NCBI GenBank assembly: GCA_028753945.1
Contig: JAPNXP010000005.1
Coordinates: forward strand, 1,550,001-1,614,000
Direction of reading: 5' to 3'
Source: Hexactinellida sp. DTS-2022
Taxonomy: Eukaryota > Porifera > Hexactinellida
Length of the DNA: 64,000 nt
Below the pieces are notes generated by a model. The model saw only the letters and a list, made by a program, of their open reading frames with translations, was not told where the DNA came from and did no database searches. A program made the translations under genes and the position numbers. Positions 55,080 through 64,000 of the stretch are shown piece by piece. The stretch's first letter is position 1; each line of letters begins with the position of its first letter.

Positions 55080-55985
55080 TGTTCCTCGAATTCCATGAAT
55101 TATATTACCTCCAAGGGGAGTGTATTTGAAGGTAGTCCAATTCGTGGTTCAGTCCCAAACAAGGCCCTGTATGTTGATTGTTTGATTCCTGAATGTTAAC
55201 TACTGTTTTTCTGAAATTGGACGAACCGAATACCATTAGGCCAGTCTTTGGAATGATTGTCGCTAAGCCATACGATTAAAATGTCTTTAACGTCACAATT
55301 AAGGTGTTCAACTGACCCCTGACTTTGTGGATGTCTTGGTCTACCATGAACCATCAACAGATCAGGCCATAATAGTTTAAAGTTCACCAATGACATGTGC
55401 AGTGAATTCAGATTCCGTTGTCACTTGCAGTATCTGTGGTGAACAAAAAAGCATAAATATATCGATCAATTGATATGCTACTCCTGCTGCTCTTTTCGAT
55501 GTTAAAGGGCATAAAACGCAGTATTTGGTCAGGTGGTCTTGATAAACCAGAATCCACTTATTAGATTCATAAGACAAAGATCGCATATCAATCAGATCTA
55601 CTCGACCACGTGATAAAAAGTCCTTAGACAAAATAGGCCTCACTACTACCCCTTTAATCATTGGGCGTTTTCTCTTTTTCTGACATTCAGCACATAAAGA
55701 TTTGGATAATTCAATTGATTCTCTCGTAATATTTGCATAATTGGTCAAAGACTTTGTCATTTTGTCACGACCACCATGACCAGTTTGAATATGAGCACGT
55801 TTGATAATGTCAAACATGTCAATATGAGCAAAATATGTTGGGTCCTCAGAATTATCCTTACGTTTACGAATTAGCTTATCAACATCACCACATTTAAGTA
55901 ATTCCTAGTGATCAATAATGTAATATTGTCGATTAGATTTCGTTGTCGACATAAAAGCTTCCTTTAATTTACTAATTAATTCATA
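55080..55985 (-). pseudogene. KRBA2/SCAND3-type integrase, copy 1 (dead)
   Basis: Minus strand. The N-terminal helix (KEAFMSTTKSNRQYYIIDH) runs into a TAG, then DVDKLIRKRKDNSEDPTYFA. The main block at 55377-55817 has the HHCC zinc region (IKRAHIQTGHGGRDKM ... CAECQKKRK), FLSRGRVDLIDMRS (first catalytic Asp) and WILVYQDHLTKYC. The second catalytic box, normally SDNGxEF, reads VTTESEF, so the Asp is gone. The frame changes near 55390, then GRPRHPQSQGSVEHLNCDVK carries the catalytic Glu position. At least one stop, one frameshift and one lost catalytic residue make it inactive. Confidence 0.9.
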
Positions 55986-56266
55986 GTATTGTTCCTTACT
56001 CAACAACAAAGACTTTTACTCAATGATTTTGGAATTAATAATTCTCTAAAAACGAATCTCCAAAGGATTATCCATAGTATTAGGTATGGTGCAGATTTTT
56101 TCTATAAAATTCCTAATTCCAATATGTATACCCCAAATTCAACAACGGGATTGAGATGTTATTTGTTGTCAATTGATTGTTATGTATTGTCAAATTTAAC
56201 AATGAATAGTTGATTTTGGCGATCTAACCGCATATGGAATAGATGTTTTCTTTTTATAACCTAAGG
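55986..56266. other. no recognised feature
   Basis: A 74-codon plus frame at 55989 overlaps the start of the inverted integrase gene and is probably chance. Confidence 0.3.
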
Positions 56267-56594
56267 CAGTGGTCGGCAATTAGGGGTAAATTACCCCATC
56301 GGGGGTAATTTCAGGTTTTCTGGGGGTAACGAGACCTATCCAGAAAGCGATATAAGATGTCAACTGTCACAATACAGCCACAGTTTGTAGATATTATTAA
56401 GGGTAGCAAGTGCCACTTTAGCCATTAGACGTGCTACGAACAGAAATAAACTCTGGAGTTTTACTCAGGTTGTCTCGTCTATAGATGAAACAGCTTGTTC
56501 TTTGTGTTTATCAATATAGTTTCTGAATTCGGGGTAACGGTGATGCGCTGAGCTCTGAAATGGGGTAATAGTGAAATATAATTGCCGACCTTTG
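56267..56594. mobile_element. hAT MITE, 328 bp, near-perfect TSD
   Basis: Ends CAGTGGTCGGCAATTA and AATTGCCGACCTTTG. Flanks ACCTAAGG (56259-56266) and CCCTAAGG (56595-56602) match at 7 of 8. The interior repeats GGGGTAA. Confidence 0.88.
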
Positions 56595-56602
56595 CCCTAA
56601 GG

Positions 56603-57120
56603 TTTCTGATATAATTACATTTAGGCAATTTGTCAAATTTAAGTTTAAAACTTCAGGCATTTTATAAAATGTCGTGAATTTCAGTCATTTTAAAAATTGA
56701 CTAAGTGAATTAGTCATTTTACAAATTGACTGTAACATACGCAAGATTAGCATACAGCGTGCACATTAAGTTACTAGCGTGCGAAAATGATAAATTTAAC
56801 AGTTGTGTATATACACTAGTGTATACGCACGACAAAGTTCCAATATTTTATAGTGGTTGTTCATTAATTCATTATAATCTTAATTCGTCATCCAGTTTTA
56901 AATTAGTCATCTATGTACTAATTTAAATTGTTCACTAATTAAGTCCAGGGTATAAATAGAAAAAAAATTCATTTTCACTTTCAATTGGAATTCAATTTAA
57001 TTTCACTTTCAATTGAATTTCAATTCAATTTCACTTTCACTTGGCAACTAAGAGATAACTTATTAACTAAACTTAACTTAACAGACCATTTCGGGTGGGA
57101 ACTGATAATTCTAAAATAGG
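56603..57120. other. AT-rich DNA with short repeats
   Basis: Contains CACTTTCAATTGGAATTCAA / TTCACTTTCAATTGAATTTC tandem phrases near 56980-57040. No coding. Confidence 0.4.
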
Positions 57121-57132
57121 GAGAACCAGGAT

Positions 57133-57777
57133 ATGATGTTTGTCATATTAGTTCAATTAGTAAAACTTGCAATCTTTAATTACGGAAATACTGATGTTCT
57201 AGACAAATGTACTGTGCCTGAAAACATTGAGGGTTGCACTCAGTGCCACTCACCCAAAAATCCTCACTATCTACCATGTTCGCTATTAACATGTGCAATC
57301 AAACTTCAAGTTACGTATATGATAAACGTCGATTACATTGTATCACTTCCAACAACTATAATTGAAAGTATTTTGAGCTTGACACTCGAATTATGTGATA
57401 TACTCATCACAAATACAACTCTGGAACTGTCAAAAATGCATTGACTTATTTTCTTGTTATGATTAGTTGCCTGCAAGTTTAAGATTAGGCTCAACCTCTC
57501 CTCCAAACAGGCTAATTTCTAAGCCAATTATATACTGGAGCTTACATACCATCTCTTCAAATATACCACTTTGAAATCTTTAGAAAGTTTACTTCTAAGG
57601 GTGCCAGTTATCTTCAAGTTCGTCTCAATAATCCTATATCATTCACTATCCAAACACCTCACTATCAAGAATGTAGATGTGTGGTTAGTCCACTTTGCCA
57701 CGAAAGACCTGTAGATATCGGAGAAAGTCTAAATTCCTCAGTAATTGTGAAGAGAACACAAATCAATGTAGTATGGT
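57133..57777 (+). pseudogene. unrecognised Cys-rich protein remnant upstream of the 2A motif
   Basis: The first frame (57133-57444, 103 codons) has CTVPENIEGCTQCHSPKNPH then PCSLLTC, a possible zinc-binding cluster, followed by alternating hydrophobic beta-like segments. After a gap of stops, a second frame (about 57514-57777) reads GAYIPSLQIYHFEIFRKFTS, then HYQECRCVVSPLCHERPVDI, to a TAA-like stop near 57777. The Cys/His pattern and length suggest one decayed protein encoded just before the integrase, possibly its upstream partner. I do not recognise the family; an OB-fold/zinc-binding protein is only a guess. Confidence 0.45.
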
Positions 57778-57810
57778 AAAACATCCGATTAATTCTTTTC
57801 TTTTCGTCTT

Positions 57811-58690
57811 AACCCGGCTGGAGATGTTGAGCTAAACCCTGGCCCTAATCAAAGAGAGGAGTTTACAGAAAAGCTAAATTTGATTAAAAAGGATGCAACG
57901 AGTCAGATATTTTCCAGGGAGGATATTGCAAACAATGTTTCCTTGCTATTGGCAGATAAACCTCTAGCCTAGAATGAAGCTGAGAAATGGATGAGAATTC
58001 AGAAAACTTATAAACTCATCTTTCAAGGCACGAATATTATCTATAAAAAAGAAAATGGTTCCATCCCTGCCAAACGGGTGATAGAAATTGATGAAATATT
58101 CGACAAACTAGATCACATTCATCACTCTGAGGGTACACATTGCGTGAGAATTCGGTTGTACAAACATATTGCGAAGCATTATCATGGAATAACTGAAGAG
58201 ATATGTCGGTTCCATGTTAGCACTTGTCAAACTTGTTATCTCAAAAAACTAAAAAGTATATCAAGTCCATCGTCACGAAACCCATCAAATCTACTGACTA
58301 TCTTAGTAGGGATCAGGGGCGTGCTAGGTATTTTTACTAGGGGTCGCAGATCATTTTCAGGGGATTGCAATAAAAATGAAGGGAAATAAAAATGCTTAGT
58401 TTATTCTATTTCATGATTTAAATCATGAAATAGATAGATTTATTAGAAGCACACTAAAAAAGTGTATATTAGTATATGAATCTTTTGTACTATTATTTGT
58501 GATTCATTAACAAAGTATTTTCTAATCCAAAATACATTGAAGTGAAATCACAAATTTTCACATAACTATTGCAAAAATCCTGCGCACCCTGCGCAGGCTG
58601 AGGCTGCGCTCCCTCTAAAGCCGCCACTGGTAGGGGTAAAGTAGATTTAGTTGAATTAAGTGATATGAACCCTGACTGTAATGAACATTC
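57811..58690 (+). pseudogene. KRBA2-type integrase copy 2, led by a 2A-like motif, split by a hAT
   Basis: At 57820-57846 the frame reads GDVELNPGP, the 2A ribosome-skipping signature (D-V-E-x-N-P-G-P). The same frame continues through NQREEFTEKLNLIKKDATSQ, a TAG at 57970-57972, then KRVIEIDEIFDKLDHIHHSE and the zinc-region Cys CQTCYLKKLK. After a one-base shift near 58260, KSIVTKPIKSTDYLSRDQ leads to the hAT at 58314-58629. Beyond it KVDLVELSDMNPDCNEHS resumes (first catalytic Asp), until another repeat cuts it off at about 58715. The homologous N-terminus of copy 3 lacks the 2A motif. Dead copy. Confidence 0.85.
58314..58629. mobile_element. hAT MITE, 316 bp, inside the integrase gene
   Basis: Ends CAGGGGCGTGCTAG and AAAGCCGCCACTG. 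Flanks GTAGGGAT (58306-58313) and GTAGGGGT (58630-58637) match at 7 of 8. Coding sequence on the two sides rejoins across it. Confidence 0.9.
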
Positions 58691-58715
58691 ACTAGATGGA
58701 AAACGCCATACAAAT

Positions 58716-58862
58716 GTTGCAGCCCAAATGCGAATTTGGCCCGTTCGCGAATGGGCTGGCCCATTTGCAATTTGGCCAACAAATTGGTCTATTTACGAAT
58801 GGGCCAAGCTAGCTTGGCCCATCTGCGAAATATTCTAAAATATTTTCATTTGGTTTATTAAT
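58716..58862. repeat. repeat with perfect 20-bp palindrome, copy 2
   Basis: Contains GGGCCAAGCTAGCTTGGCCC and the flanking TATTCTAAAATATTTTCATT, as at 34395-34500, with an extra partial duplication of GCGAATTTGGCCC. Confidence 0.9.
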
Positions 58863-59535
58863 AACTAGCCGAGTACCCGCGCTTCGCCGCGGTATACAAA
58901 TTCACGGGATGTCTTATAATGAGTAAATAATCATATTTATATAACTTATTGATAGTATTACTAATAGCCGAAGCGCCGCCGTCCGCCACAAAAAGCTTTC
59001 TTGAGTGGGATTTTTTTATGATTTGAAATATGACGGATGTGTAATATGACGGATGTGAAATGTGAAATATGTTAAAAATATTGTAAACAGTTGTATTAAT
59101 ATTACGGGGACCATAGGAATGAGACTATCGACAACTCAATGCAAGCAGAAATTTTATTCGTTAAATCATGTCAGCTATAGCAAGGGACATCCAATTGTTG
59201 TTTTCTTTCATACACAATTGACCCATTGAATTATAGACCAATAAAACTCGAGTCAGAATAATGTGAGAACTCTGCAATCTGATAGGTCAAGGTCGGTACC
59301 CTCGCAAAGTGTTGAAAAATATGCATGTAGTAAATTGCAAATTATGTATTATATTAACTTTAAATTTTCATATTTGGATTCCTCATACACAAAACCTAGA
59401 TTGCACGTTTGAAATGTTTTTCTAGCAGCACTGTGAACTTTTGATAATTCCCATTGAAATGTAAGAAGGTGGCAAAAATATCATATATTTCGAGCTAACT
59501 CCGTGAGAAATGTAGGTATCTCTTAAAAATTCCTT
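58863..59535. other. unclassified; starts with CGCGCTTCGCCGCGG motif
   Basis: GAGTACCCGCGCTTCGCCGC at 58871 resembles ends of other interspersed elements, but I cannot place it. The rest is non-coding. Confidence 0.3.
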
Positions 59536-59599
59536 ATTCAGGGTGGTTGGGTACCCTCTAAGTGACATACAAAATTTGGTTCAGATCTGTAGAAAACTC

Positions 59600-59920
59600 T
59601 CAGAGGAGATGCGAGGACACACACACACACACACACACACGCAGGTAAATGTCCTCATATCCGGTTTTTGTCCTCATATCCAAGTTTTTGTCCTCACATC
59701 TATAGATACGAGGACAAGTTTTTGCCATATGAGGACATCCTCCTGCACACACACAAACACACACACACACCCAGTGATTGTCTTTATATCATGGTTTTTG
59801 TCCTTATATCCAAAAAGTGTCCTTATATGCTAAAGTTTTGTCCTCATATCATATGATATAGGGACAGTTTTTTACGATCTAGGGACATCGACATGGACAC
59901 ACACACACAAACAACATAAT
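59600..59920. repeat. TGTCCTCATATC repeat with (CA)n tracts
   Basis: CA microsatellites at 59620-59641 and 59752-59770 separate repeated phrases TGTCCTCATATCC, GTTTTTGTCC and AGGGACA. Related to 4290-4495. Confidence 0.8.
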
Positions 59921-60396
59921 ATATATAGATATCCTAACTGTATTGGTAATGTTTTTAATGCAAGGTTGCAACCGAATACTGATATATTTGGTTGAACCGA
60001 ATATTATTTGCAGAATAGTTGATATTTGGTTGACTTAGATGGCTAATACCAACAAAAATCCGTTCTACCTCCTTTTCTAAACAGGGACACTTAAGATAGC
60101 CCTTATTCTCAAATTGATGGCGAATATTATATCCTTATAAGTATTTTCTACTTAATTAATCTAGGGAATCATCACCAATGAGAAGTTATTTGTTGTTTTT
60201 ATTAATCTTCTTTTGTACTTACTACGATTTCTTTACCTGCATTCATAGAAAGTCACTTTTTAACCAATCATACTCCATGATGTAAATAGCAACGCTTTTA
60301 ACTTTGCGTATTATGCTGGTAATTTGGTGCTTGTTTGAGTATATATTCCCACATTGCGAACAGTCATTTCGTTTCGAAATTCAATTCTTCCTATAA
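59921..60396. other. region upstream of integrase copy 3, no motif found
   Basis: Non-coding. No TIR, 2A-like motif or promoter element could be supported. Confidence 0.4.
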
Positions 60397-60411
60397 TTGA
60401 TCAATTCTTTA

Positions 60412-62325
60412 ATGGAAATACAAGAAGCTTTTTATAGAAAAATCTCTCAAATCCCGAGAGATAGCAAATCAGAACTCCAAACAACGAGTGATATCAATGA
60501 AAATATACGAATCTTGATTGCAGGAAAACCAACACAAGGTGTACCTTATTCTAGATGGTACAGGTTGAACAAAAGGTACACCTTAGTGAAATGTCCTACG
60601 TCAACCATTCTATATCTTAAAGGGAATGGCGAAGTACCAAATAAGAGAGTGATACCATTGGAGGATATATACGACACGCTAAAAAGAGTTCATCATGATC
60701 AAAATCACTGTGGCCGAACAGGATTATATAAACGTATCACAATGGAATATTATGGAATTACTCGGTCAATTTGCCAAATATTCGTAAACCACTGCGAGGT
60801 TTGTCAATTGAAGAAATCCCGTAAGTCAATTAAATCCCTTGTTATAAAACCTATTTCTTTCTCGAATTATCTCTCTCGAAGCCAGGTGGATCTAATTGAT
60901 TTTACTAGTGTTTATCCTGAAGCAAACCAACCATTAAACTGGCTGCTAGTATATCAGGACCATTTCACAAAATTTGTGCGTCTTAGAGCCCTGAGGAGAA
61001 AGTGTGCAGAAGAAGTGACCGAGGCACTCATGGACATATTTTGTGAACTTGGCCCCCCTCTTATCTTGCACTCAGATAATGGAAGAGAGTTCAATAATTC
61101 TCTATTATTCCAGCTTATCAATGAAAAATGGCCTTCAACTAAAATTATACGCGGCAAGCCTCGTCATCCAGAATCGCAAGGATCTGTCGAAAGAGCCAAC
61201 CAGGATATCAAAAAGCACTTTACTACAATGATGATGGATAATAATGATACCAACTGGTCCAAATATGTTAGGTTAGTGCAGTACAAGAATAATACAAATT
61301 TCCATTCTACCATCGGAATGACGCCCTTTCAAGCGATCTTTAGTAGGAAGCCTCCGATCGGCTTAAGTGAACTTGGACTTCCAATCGAACTAACAAATAA
61401 CATCTCCATGGAAGAAGATCTGGACAGAACCATAGAAGGGTATAATAATCAAAGCGACATCCAATTGGAAGCCGTTTCAGAGTCAGATACATATAGCTCA
61501 CCTCATCATTTCCACCAGACTACTGATCCTTATCTGGACGAACTTTCTCAGCCCTTCCCGGATAACCTATGTGTTTTCGACGAATTTCGTGATCTTTCTT
61601 CGTTGCCTCAATTACCATCTTCTCCGTTCAATTCAAAGTTCCCACCGGCAGAACAAGAAAATAATAACTCTAGTATTACTGACAAACAGGGTACTATAGT
61701 TAGCACGAATTGTGCTGTTTGTGAACAAGAAACATCAAAAGCACACACATGTCCAGGATGTTCCAGGTATATTCACAATATTTGCGGCAGAAGTGAAGGC
61801 GAAGAGGGATTTGGAACTTCCGTATGGTGTCATCGTTGTGACCATTTGAGGAGACAAAGGGATTCTGAATTTCAGCGTAGAGGAATTAAGCGAAAACAAA
61901 CAGAGCTTCATAAGCGAATGCTCAAATCAAGCTGCAACCGTATGCCTGAGGCAGACATCGGTGACAACATTTTACTGCCAATAGCCAAACCAGACTCAAT
62001 AGCATTCGGTAACAAAAACATGATTGGTGTTGTATTGGAAAAAAAAGATAACATATACTCTGTTAGCACGAAGTATGGAATACTAGATAACAAATATACA
62101 GCAAATCAATTCGATATATGTAAATCTTAATTTTTGAATCAAGACAGTGTCCCGGCTAACCAGATATCTCAAAGAACGGCAATGCTTAACGCTTCTCAAG
62201 GTGTCACTTACTCTTGGAAATGTAAGAACTGTTCAACCTTTCGGTGTCCTTGTCGTAGGGCTTTGGTAAATTGCCACTCAAGATGCCATAAGGGCAAAAC
62301 TTGTTTCAAAAAACTTAATAATTAA
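60412..62325 (+). CDS. KRBA2/SCAND3-type integrase, copy 3 (one premature stop)
   Basis: 572 codons open from ATG 60412 to TAA 62128-62130. The same frame continues about 64 codons to a second stop at 62325. Domains: HHCC zinc-binding region (HHDQNH ... CEVCQLKK); a DDE integrase core with VDLIDF, HSDNGREF and PRHPESQGSVERANQDIKKH, all three acidic residues present; and WSKYVRLVQYKNNTNFHSTI GMTPFQ. A PHD-like finger follows (CAVCEQE, CPGCSRYIHNIC, CHRC), then a basic linker and the GDNILLPIAK / IGVVLEKKDNIYSVSTKYGI domain. After the TAA comes a Cys-rich tail (CKNCSTFRCPCRRALVNCHS, CHKGKTC). In this family the Cys tail is normally continuous, so TAA is a recent nonsense change or is read through. 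Transposon-derived integrase; recombination activity is possible but unproved. Confidence 0.93.
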
Positions 62326-62505
62326 TATCTCATTAATTAGGCTTTCCTATGTAACAACGGACAATTTGATAAATATAACGGGATGAGAAACCCCACTGTC
62401 GAACTATGAGACTGTAACCACTTCATCGGATCACTCAATACTGTATTCTACCTCTGCACTCTTCTGACTAAAAAAATCTACCTAGAAGTTAGCTTCCAAC
62501 CGGTA
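62326..62505. other. spacer between integrase and DIRS fragment
   Basis: Non-coding, 180 bp. Confidence 0.5.
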
Positions 62506-64000
62506 TTATTCGTAAACAAGGATAGCTGATGCAAATGCATGAGCTGAATCGGATCGAGTCGTCGCATCCTCATCCCCTGTACTTCTCTTGTAGTATCTTT
62601 GGAAGGTTTGAGTGTTGGACCAGTCGGCCACTTTCAATATTGTGTCAGTTGGTATCCCGGCTATAGCGGCTCTAGAGGTGGATGCTGATCTCGTGGAATG
62701 TGCCTTGAATACGCTAGTATCGATTCCTGCAAAACTAAGGGCCTCCTTTATCCACCTCCCCACCGTGGTTGGGATATAGGTTTGTGAGGTTTGACTACAG
62801 CAATTAGAAGGGTGCTGTTTTTCGCTAATCCTTCTGTTCGAAACAGATACAAGTTAAGTGTGGTAACGGCACAAATGCTAGGATTGTCTCGGAATGCATG
62901 AATGTATACCGTTTCATTGATTTTTGCTTCCACGTTTTGGTTCGAGATATGTGGCTGATATTTCTATCTGCATATATCTCCATGTGAGAGCTGTCCAAAG
63001 CAGTTAGCTCTGAGCATCAGGAAGCTGTCGTTAGGGAAAGTAGTGTAACCGTTTTTTGGGATAGGTTTTTAAGGGTAGAGCATGGTAGATGTTCCAGGTA
63101 ATCGAGTAGTAAACGTACGTCCCATGTATTAGTATATCGAAGTTTTTTGGGTGCAATATTGTTCATTCCCTTGAGCAGGCGTGATATTAATGTATATTTG
63201 CCTATTTGTGAACCCTGTGTAACTTCTAGTATTGTTGCATAGCAAAACGGAAGGTAGATGTCCAACTAGTGGAATTCTCCGCCTCAAATGAGGTCATAGG
63301 AAACGATAATAAGTCGTTAAGTCTGGGTTCAGCTGGTCGGTACTATTTTGTAAGCACCACTGTTCCCATTTGGCCCAGACTGAGCCATAGGATTCAGAGT
63401 TGCCGTGGGTATGGGAATCCCCATACCCATGGGAATGGGATGGGAATGGGAATCAGATTTTCTCCTGTGGGGATCCCCATGGGGATCCCCATAGGAATCC
63501 TGTGGGAATCCCCATAGGAATCTTGTGGGAATCCCCATGGGATATTCGAATATGGTTTCATTAGGTCATCCTTAATTAATATAGGCATTACTATTGATAC
63601 GAATCTCCTCTAGTAATTAAATTCGTTCTTATGTATATATTATACTCCCCTATTCAGTTTGAATAACCCATGAGGATTCCTTATGGGGATTCCCACAGGA
63701 TTCCTATGGGGATTCCCATGGGGATTCCCACAGGATTCCTATGGGAATGGGAACGGAAATTCCATTCCCACGGCAACCCTGATAGGATTTCAAGGTAGCG
63801 GAGCTCCAGCTTTTGCAAATGATCTCAGTTGCATGTTCAGGGATCCCCCTCGCTATTAGCAAGTTCCTGATATAACGCAGGCCAGTAGAGTCATTCTTTT
63901 GCTGACTACTAAGGGGTAGTGGTTGCCTGCTGGGTCTGCTAGCAGGTTGTGTATCTGAGGCAGAATCACGGGGGTTGTATCATGGCTTTCAGAAGGGCAG
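62506..64000 (-). pseudogene. DIRS-type tyrosine recombinase (broken; runs off window)
   Basis: Minus strand, N-terminus toward 64000. The start of the SAM-like N-domain LIARGIPEHATEIICKSWSS is followed, after a hAT insertion (63395-63781), by YGSVWAKWEQWCLQNSTDQL. Then come a frame change, LISRLLKGMNNI, and LRYTNTWDVRLLLDYLEHLP. The catalytic box reads TTAS-stop-CSELTALD: the first catalytic Arg codon is TGA at 63017-63019. Downstream KAHSTRSASTSRAAIAGI gives His and the second Arg (H-x2-R), and TFQRYYKRSTGD gives the nucleophilic Tyr. In DIRS elements this enzyme integrates circular cDNA without target duplication. No RT of the same copy is in the window. Confidence 0.9.
63395..63781. mobile_element. 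hAT MITE, 387 bp, TSD ATAGGATT
   Basis: TIRs CAGAGTTGCCGTGGG / CCCACGGCAACCCTG. The perfect duplication ATAGGATT is at 63387-63394 and 63782-63789. The interior is dominated by GGGAATCCCCATAGGAATCC-type repeats in both orientations. It disrupts the DIRS recombinase. Confidence 0.96.

Noticed and set aside
60412..62325. Endogenous retrovirus or Ty3/gypsy pol
   Set aside because: The integrase stands alone with a PHD-like finger and Cys tail; no protease, RT or LTR is linked. The layout fits KRBA2/SCAND3-type transposon integrases.

Overview
The window is AT-rich animal nuclear DNA. It carries the last seven coding exons of one host gene, a class II (non-muscle/smooth type) myosin heavy chain on the minus strand, embedded in a very dense accumulation of transposable elements. 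GT-AG introns, intact coiled-coil reading across seven exons, DIRS retroelements, KRBA2/SCAND3-type integrases, MULE transposases with FLYWCH or RING domains, a tRNA-type SINE and many hAT and Tc1/pogo MITEs all fit an invertebrate metazoan genome. I cannot name the species. No bacterial features, rRNA, intact tRNA or CRISPR array is visible.

Layout. 0-7.5 kb: a broken FLYWCH-MULE transposase, tandem and direct repeats, the end of a Ty3/gypsy pol with its 3' LTR, and a foldback element with nested MITEs. 7.9-52 kb: the myosin gene read right to left (51933 to 8522). Its introns are 148 bp to about 24.6 kb and hold almost everything else. The 14.3-kb intron (11423-25750) contains a 10-unit palindromic micro-array, a complex repeat block (12.6-23.4 kb) and a second MULE relic. 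The 24.6-kb intron (26293-50929) contains palindromic MITEs, a broken DIRS gag/RT, a SINE, a Tc1-type element, more repeat units, nested hATs and a MULE whose transposase C-terminus is joined to a RING finger. 52-64 kb: a gypsy integrase scrap, hAT MITEs, three KRBA2-type integrase copies (one nearly intact, one led by a 2A-like motif) and a decayed DIRS tyrosine recombinase.

The most unusual signal is a family of 119-bp hairpins, 15 copies in the window, almost constant in length. They end repeat units of about 0.7-1.2 kb. Several copies show paired, base-pair-preserving substitutions in both arms while the same one-nucleotide bulge is kept. They share the 10-mer CTGTGCCGAC with a separate palindromic micro-array (core ACTATACTATAGTATAGT), which often sits at the head of the same units. 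This looks like a mobile or amplifying repeat system with a selected secondary structure, and I do not recognise it as a named family.

Sixteen hAT-type insertions could be delimited by their 8-bp target duplications (several nested), and four Tc1/pogo MITEs by TA duplications. Two pairs of repeat copies supply empty sites that confirm insertions. All assignments are from reading the sequence; no database search was run.
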